A stretch of 64,000 nt of DNA from Caprimulgus europaeus (Eukaryota; Chordata; Aves; Caprimulgiformes; Caprimulgidae): NCBI GenBank assembly GCA_907165065.1, contig OU015540.1, positions 3,952,001 to 4,016,000 on the forward strand, written 5' to 3'. The notes under the pieces are model-generated. The model did no database searches. It saw nothing but the letters and a program-made list of their open reading frames with translations, and was not told the origin of the DNA. Within the stretch, counting starts at the first letter, position 1, and every line of letters starts with the position of its first letter. Positions 58,401 through 64,000 of this stretch are shown here, in pieces. Made by a program: the position numbers and the translations under genes.

Positions 58401-61400
58401 AAATGCGAGCGTGGAAAGCAACCAGATGCGCTAGAAATTAGGGGAAGTTCGTTAGTCATTAGTTAACCTGAGGTATGTGATTTTAAAGCAGTGATATGGA
58501 ACTGAGGAAAGAATGCTTTTCATTTACTTGCAAAAAAAAATATGTGGGGTGTTGACTGTGGCTCTTGAAAAGTCATCCAGTACCTGTTGGAATTTGGTCT
58601 GGTAGCAGTTGCTGGAGTTGTTAGCAGTGCTAGGAGAGGTGCTGGGTAAGTGTTCTTTGCAGTAGATTTCTAGCAACTGCTTGTTAAAAGATTGTCTAGT
58701 TATTAAAGAAGTGCAAAATGAGTCTGAGTTTTACTAAAACAGCTTAAGCCCACTGTTTTTCCTGAGGTTTGTTCTTTTTAAATACCTAATATTCGATAAG
58801 ATGAATTTCTTTTTCTGTGAAATTTCTTTTTTGGAGATTCTTCACTCAAATGTTTCTGAATGAACAAAGAAATGTGGACTCTTGAATATTGTGACCATGA
58901 TGGTCACCAGTTTTATATACATTTAACTGCAACTTCTAAGAATTATTTGTTATTTCTTATTTTCAATGTTTTAAAATATTTTAATTTTTTTATCTTTATT
59001 TTACCTTCAGTTAATTTCTACATCATCAGCATCCCAGGTCACTTGCCAGCTTCCTGTTCTTGGGTCACAGTGCAGCTTTAGTTTGACACTGAGCTGAGCA
59101 CTCCTACTTTGACCAAAGCCAAACCTGTATATTTAGTTTTAAGGCAATGTTCCATGTGAATTGTTTAACTAAAACTCTTCTCCTGATACATTTAAGCCCT
59201 CATGGGATGAACTAATAGTTTACATAGTTTACAACTTAGACATAACTTAACACCATTCATTTTTTAAATAACAATGTTCTTGCTTTTAAGCAATCTACTT
59301 AGCACTTGATGAAAACCAGACATCGATTTGGTACTGTTTATTAAAATACTCCATTGAAAAATTCCTATAAAATTGATTTTGTACCTTATTTAATTGCAGT
59401 AAGATATCAAAGAAGCCAAATACTGATTCTGTCTGACAAAACAAGTCTCAGTTCTTAAATTGAGATTGAGAATGTGTTAAATTGCCTTCATTTTTCTTCC
59501 TTTACAAGAGTGTTTAACATTCAAATTGCTTTGTTGAAATATTGACCCTACCTGTGTGTGAAGGGCTGGAAATAGCAGCCACTCTTTGGAGAGCCAAAAC
59601 ATACGGTTTAGGTTTTAAACTGAAAAAAATATGCTTCATTTTAGCTTGGAAGCTTTAGACCTTTTACTCTTTGACAGAAATTCAGTGTTTCTATTGAAAT
59701 GTTGCTTGGCTGTATCTAGTCAAACACTACGCCAAGATTTTCAGTACCAAGGTTTCTGCTTTCACAGGTTTTACATGTTTTGCACTGGAAAGTCAGACTT
59801 TTTTTCTGCTTTCTGCAAAACAGGCAGATATTTTGAGGCAAGACAATATGTATCTGAAGAGAGCTGGAGATAATACCGGGTTAGAAAGTAGAAAAAAATG
59901 TGTGTTCTGTTCCTTAATAATTTCAGAGATGTTTTGTTCCATGGACAGGACCCCAAGCCTGGCTCTGTTTTAACTGGTCTGATTGCTTGGGGTTTCTACT
60001 AACTCTAGGTGTATGGTCAGCATCTGCAAATGTGTTGCTTCTGGTTTTGCTCTCCTGTTCTGTACTTTTTTTCCTTCTTTATAAAGCAGCAGAGAGCAGT
60101 TGTGCAGGTTTTCCTCCCAGACTTAGGAAATGAATGTCTTGTAAACTCTTCAGTCCATTAATTGGATGGTGTTTTGTTGGGGTGGGGGGGGTAAAGCTGC
60201 TGTTAATAGAGAAATGTACTTGTAACTTGAGTCTCACACACTGGGTACAGAACACACAGTTGTAGCAGTGGTATGGGCAGCCCCACAGAGAATATCTAGG
60301 AAGAAGGGGAATCTAAATTTCTGTGGTTTATAGTGAACATAATATTTATTGGAAAAGCCTTTTATGTACGGAATTAGTAAGCAAATGATCAGCTGCGCAG
60401 GAGAGTCCTTATAAGCTTCTTTTTGGTAATGAAAATAAGGTGTTTAACACTTTATACATTTCACTCTGAAAGTGGAGATCAGAGGCATGTTAAATTAAAC
60501 ACACCTAAATTAACTGCTGCCTGAGCAGCAGGCTGTGCTGCACAGGGGCTCTCGTTCTCCGTTACAGGCGTGTCAACTATTTCAGATGTAATTTCTGCCT
60601 AAATCTAGAGTGTTTGGGGTTTGGTTTCTTTTCCCAAACCCTATTTGATTAGCAGTTCACTGTTGTTCATCTAGCTTTTTCCAGAGAAACAAATCTATAC
60701 ATCTGCAGATTTGTCCAGGATTTCTAGAAAGGACCTTTTGATTACTGGGAGTATGGGAGTGGGGCTAGGATTGAGCTTGATCCTCAGCTCTGCCTACGAC
60801 CTGTTGTGAACATTGAATCTATGGACCTGTTAGGTACTGATATTTGCAGAGGTGCTTTGAAAAACTCCCAAGTGTTAAAAGTGCAAAATATTTTTGGCAA
60901 TCTTAGTAAAATTGAGTTTGGAATCTGAGTTATGAGTGCATGTGGGTGGAGGAACGTGTTTTTCATGCTTTAGGAATTTTTTTCCAGATGCTTTCTCAGT
61001 GCTTGGGTAACTATAAAAGCTAAGTATTAAGACTTCAGCATGGATTTATTCCTTAGTTTTAATGTAATTTAAGAAAATTGAACCACATAGTTTCGTGACA
61101 TGTTTTTAACTTCATTATGGTGATGATGTCTCACAGCACCCGTTAGCGTCTGTTCCGAAATGTGAGCACGAGTATGTGCAAGATAAGCCTGTCTTGATAG
61201 ACACTACTTGCTTGAAAATATGAATTATTCAATGTGAGCATGTGTGGTTGGAGATACAAGAGATGTAAGGGAAGAAATCCAGTATTGTGATGATCCTGGT
61301 AAATACAACTTGTACAATGAAGTGTGGAGTAAATGTAAAATTCCTTTTTGTATTTCCAGTAGGAATTTTGTCATTGAAATGGTTTTGTTTAGCTGTCAGC

Positions 61401-64000
61401 TAAGAGATTGTATTTGCCCTGAGAATGGGATATTATTCTGTGTGGTTTTAACAGAAATTGAGTTCTTTCCAGATGTTTCTATTTCTTATTAGTGTATCTA
61501 GAAGCTGACACTACAGCTGAAGCCTGAGCATATACTTTGTTTTTGGAGATTTGGAAGACCATTTGTGAAGGCAAAACTTGACTGAATTTGTGAAATTTCT
61601 CTCTGCAAAGTTATTGTTCCACATGGAGGAATGAGTTTTAAAGACCATACAGTGGATGTAAATTATTTTATGTTCTGTTAATGTTTTCTCTGGTCAAACT
61701 GTGTAATTGATAGATTGTTTTTGAGAATGGCTGTAAAATGGAGATAGTGATAACTAACTTAGCTCTTAAATTCCAGTTCTTTAAGGAAGTGATTGTGTCT
61801 TGAACGTGTTGGGAGACAGTCTGTAATAAAAGCTACAAGGATGTGAGGGAATATGGTGCTGCAAGGGCATCTTCTCGCTGACAGAGGAGGCTTCACCAGT
61901 TACAGTCTCATTCTTGACCCATTGTCTCTGACTGTGTTTCTTACAGCTGAGCAGTCACTTGGGCCAAGAAGAATGGTCAGCTGAAGGTGGTGAAGCAACA
62001 GTTTATGAAAAGCTTGCCCTAAAAAATAAACTTTTTTTTTTCTAAAAAAAAAAAGCAACCTGAAAGTACGACTTGAGTGAGAAATAGGAACTTCATGTAG
62101 TTGAAACTTGCCCCATGGTACACAAGTAAAATAAATTCCATGGACAATTTCTGCTTGCAGAGCTGAGGCTGGGCTGAGGGCACGTCTGGAATACTCAAGC
62201 AGTCAGGGATGCTCGGGTTTTATGTCTGTCTAGGAAATAGGAGACTGTGTAGAGAGTATGAGAAGGTTCTTGGCCTGGATTAGAGGAAGGCATAGCAAAG
62301 TCGTAAGAAAACTGATGTAATAGCTAGAATTTAATGAAAGATTTAATCTGGGAGGTAGCCTTTATATCAGGCATTTGTTATGGGTGGGCAGAGGGGGAAG
62401 AAGAGAAGGCAAAGTTAGTAGGAGGGATAATTGGATGTGCTTATTTCCCCTTCCCTGATTTGTGTGCCTGCTTCTGATTCCGTACATCACCATTCATTCA
62501 CTTTCCTATTGATCTCCCTGCAAAGTTCTTCAACTAATTCCATAACTCTTAGTATTTCTCCAGGTTTTACATCTCAATCAGTTAATTCTTAAACCTGCTT
62601 TACTGGTCTTGTGTTGCATGCAGTCTCAATTAACTGGGAATTCAATGAGTCTTGTTCTTCCAATAGTCCTGTGCTGGTTTTCTAAATGATTTGTGTTATG
62701 GAGGGCCAAATCAGCCCTTGTCAGTGTGTATCTGTGTATATGAAGACTTACTGTTGATCAGTGCCCAGGAGGATTTTCAGTTTGGATAATTTGTAGGAAT
62801 CCTGGAGATGAAACTCTTCTGTTTTGTCAACTTGGTATTGTTTGCACTGTGAGGACTGACTCTCCTTTGCCATGGGTTTCTGCTTAGGTAGGTCGGAATG
62901 TTGATTCCTGGCTAAGTAGATACTTTAATGACATGTTAATGGACTAATAAAAATGGCTTTTTCTGGGTGTGTGGTTTTTTGAAGATCTCTTCAAAGTTGT
63001 CTAGTGTTTGCAACTGGCTACACGAAGCCAAGTTCCAACCCACGAGGAAAGCATGCCTTGAAAAGAGGCTTTGATTTTTACTGCAGCCTACACAAAAGGG
63101 CCACAAAAAGGCTTCATGTAGCAAATCTAGCAACTCTTTGAGAATTGAGGGGTTTTTTTAATGAAGCATTGCTTTAATCTGGCAGTTGAGGTCTGTTTTA
63201 GCATGAGTTCAGGCAGAGCCTTCCAATGTCAGGGCATGACGTGTTTGGTCCCAAAGTCTGAGGGGTCTCAGGGGTTTTTTAGTTGACTTGTGTCACATTG
63301 CAAATCTCGTTGGCACCACGATGCCAAGATCATTAGTGAAGGCCACTCAATGTACATGTCTGTATAAAATTAGTTCTGTACAGCTAATTGGTTTATTTGG
63401 CAAATGTAATGGAAGACTTCAGTTCTGTTTGTCTATTTCTATGTGCTGAGCGCTGCAGCGATTCAGAGTCAGTTACTGAGAAGTTGAACCAGTCTGTGTA
63501 TTTATGCATTTCAGTCTCAAGCAGACAAAGAGAAAGACCAAAAGTATTCCTAATGCAAACAAAGAAAGGACTAGAATAGAAACCTTGGCCTTTGTGGTGA
63601 CAATTTAAACTGCAATTTGTGAATAAAGTGATATATTTCCGTTCAGTGATGTGGCTAGCTGTAAAGAAACATTTTTACACACTTGGTGCCTTCAGCCATC
63701 TTTCCCATTAAACTCTTTCTCTTGTACCCTACCAAGCATAAATGATTGTCACCCTTAAAAAACCCAGAACACTTAAAACCTTCATGGGTTGCCTAGCAGT
63801 AGAAATAAAAACAGACATTTATCTGCAGTGAAGTCTCATTTAAAGTTATGTGCAGAGAATAGGAACGGTGAGCAGAGGCAGTTCAGAAGGGGTGGCTCGT
63901 GGTATTCAGATTATTTTCCAGAACATACATGGAACCATTTGGACAAGATTTCACAGAACAGATTCAGCAAAGTTTTTAATTGTGGGACACGGCGCTTTGG

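Larger units (their letters stand above)
40627..64000 (+). other. SMURF1: SMURF1 intron 1 (5' part)
   Basis: This is 23.4 kb of sequence after the exon 1 donor with no further exon that I recognise. It holds a perfect palindrome, two minisatellites, a CR1 fragment and small duplications listed separately. From about 49.2 kb onward the DNA is AT-richer, low in repeats and has only short chance open frames. Regulatory elements are likely but cannot be identified from a single sequence. Confidence 0.75.

Noticed and set aside
61935-62055. AATAAA plus T/A runs after a short coding-like stretch, possible processed pseudogene
   Set aside because: The run is T10 followed by A11 without a clear mRNA-like body or target-site duplication, and no parent gene is recognised.
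40627-64000. Search for SMURF1 exon 2 (start of the C2 domain)
   Set aside because: No acceptor followed by the expected VLCAKNL-type sequence was found; the exon is probably beyond the window.

Overview
This is vertebrate nuclear DNA, almost certainly from a bird. Split genes with GT-AG introns, a CpG-island promoter, and truncated CR1 LINE tails (with the conserved 'TTGGAAGGGACC' tail sequence and CR1 octamer-like 3' ends) support this. Gene order also fits: the neighbourhood matches the amniote block that in human contains SMURF1, KPNA7 and MYH16. The window reads MYH16 (minus, dead) - KPNA7 (plus) - an unrecognised gene (minus) - SMURF1 (plus, first exon only). I name no species.

Layout. 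Positions 1-10.8 kb hold no gene I can support, only a short tandem repeat and a CR1 tail at 7.1-7.5 kb. Positions 10.85-13.94 kb, minus strand, hold four decayed exons of the motor domain of a class II myosin heavy chain. By motor sequence and synteny this is MYH16. It has an in-frame stop, a frameshifting insertion and three destroyed splice donors, and a pentanucleotide array sits where three further exons should be. Positions 14-27.9 kb are intergenic, with two more CR1 tails, several minisatellites and a 0.9-kb pure polypyrimidine block at 22.1-23.0 kb. Positions 27.9-36.44 kb hold a complete, intact importin-alpha gene, KPNA7: ten coding exons, 517 residues, and a poly(A) signal.

Positions 36.97-38.4 kb, minus strand, hold a coding-looking locus I do not recognise, transcribed towards KPNA7. 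It has two 3' exons with matching splice phase and a 281-codon open frame upstream, separated by an apparent one-base frame shift. Positions 38.5-40.6 kb are GC-rich, with a C-rich repeat, a strong CTCF-type motif and then the SMURF1 CpG-island promoter (NRF1, YY1, CRE and GC-box motifs). SMURF1 exon 1 (18 codons) ends at 40626. Everything after that is SMURF1 intron 1. It contains a perfect 96-bp palindrome 53 bp past the splice donor, a VNTR at 41 kb, a CR1 tail at 46.4 kb and a 19-copy 46-bp minisatellite at 48.1-49.0 kb.

The genes do not form one pathway. KPNA7 is a nuclear-import adaptor (oocyte and early-embryo restricted in mammals). SMURF1 is a HECT ubiquitin ligase of BMP/TGF-beta and RhoA signalling. 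MYH16 was a jaw-muscle myosin in mammals that kept it. Points most worth a second look are the unrecognised minus-strand locus, the decayed myosin, the zero-spacer palindrome and the E-box-rich minisatellite.
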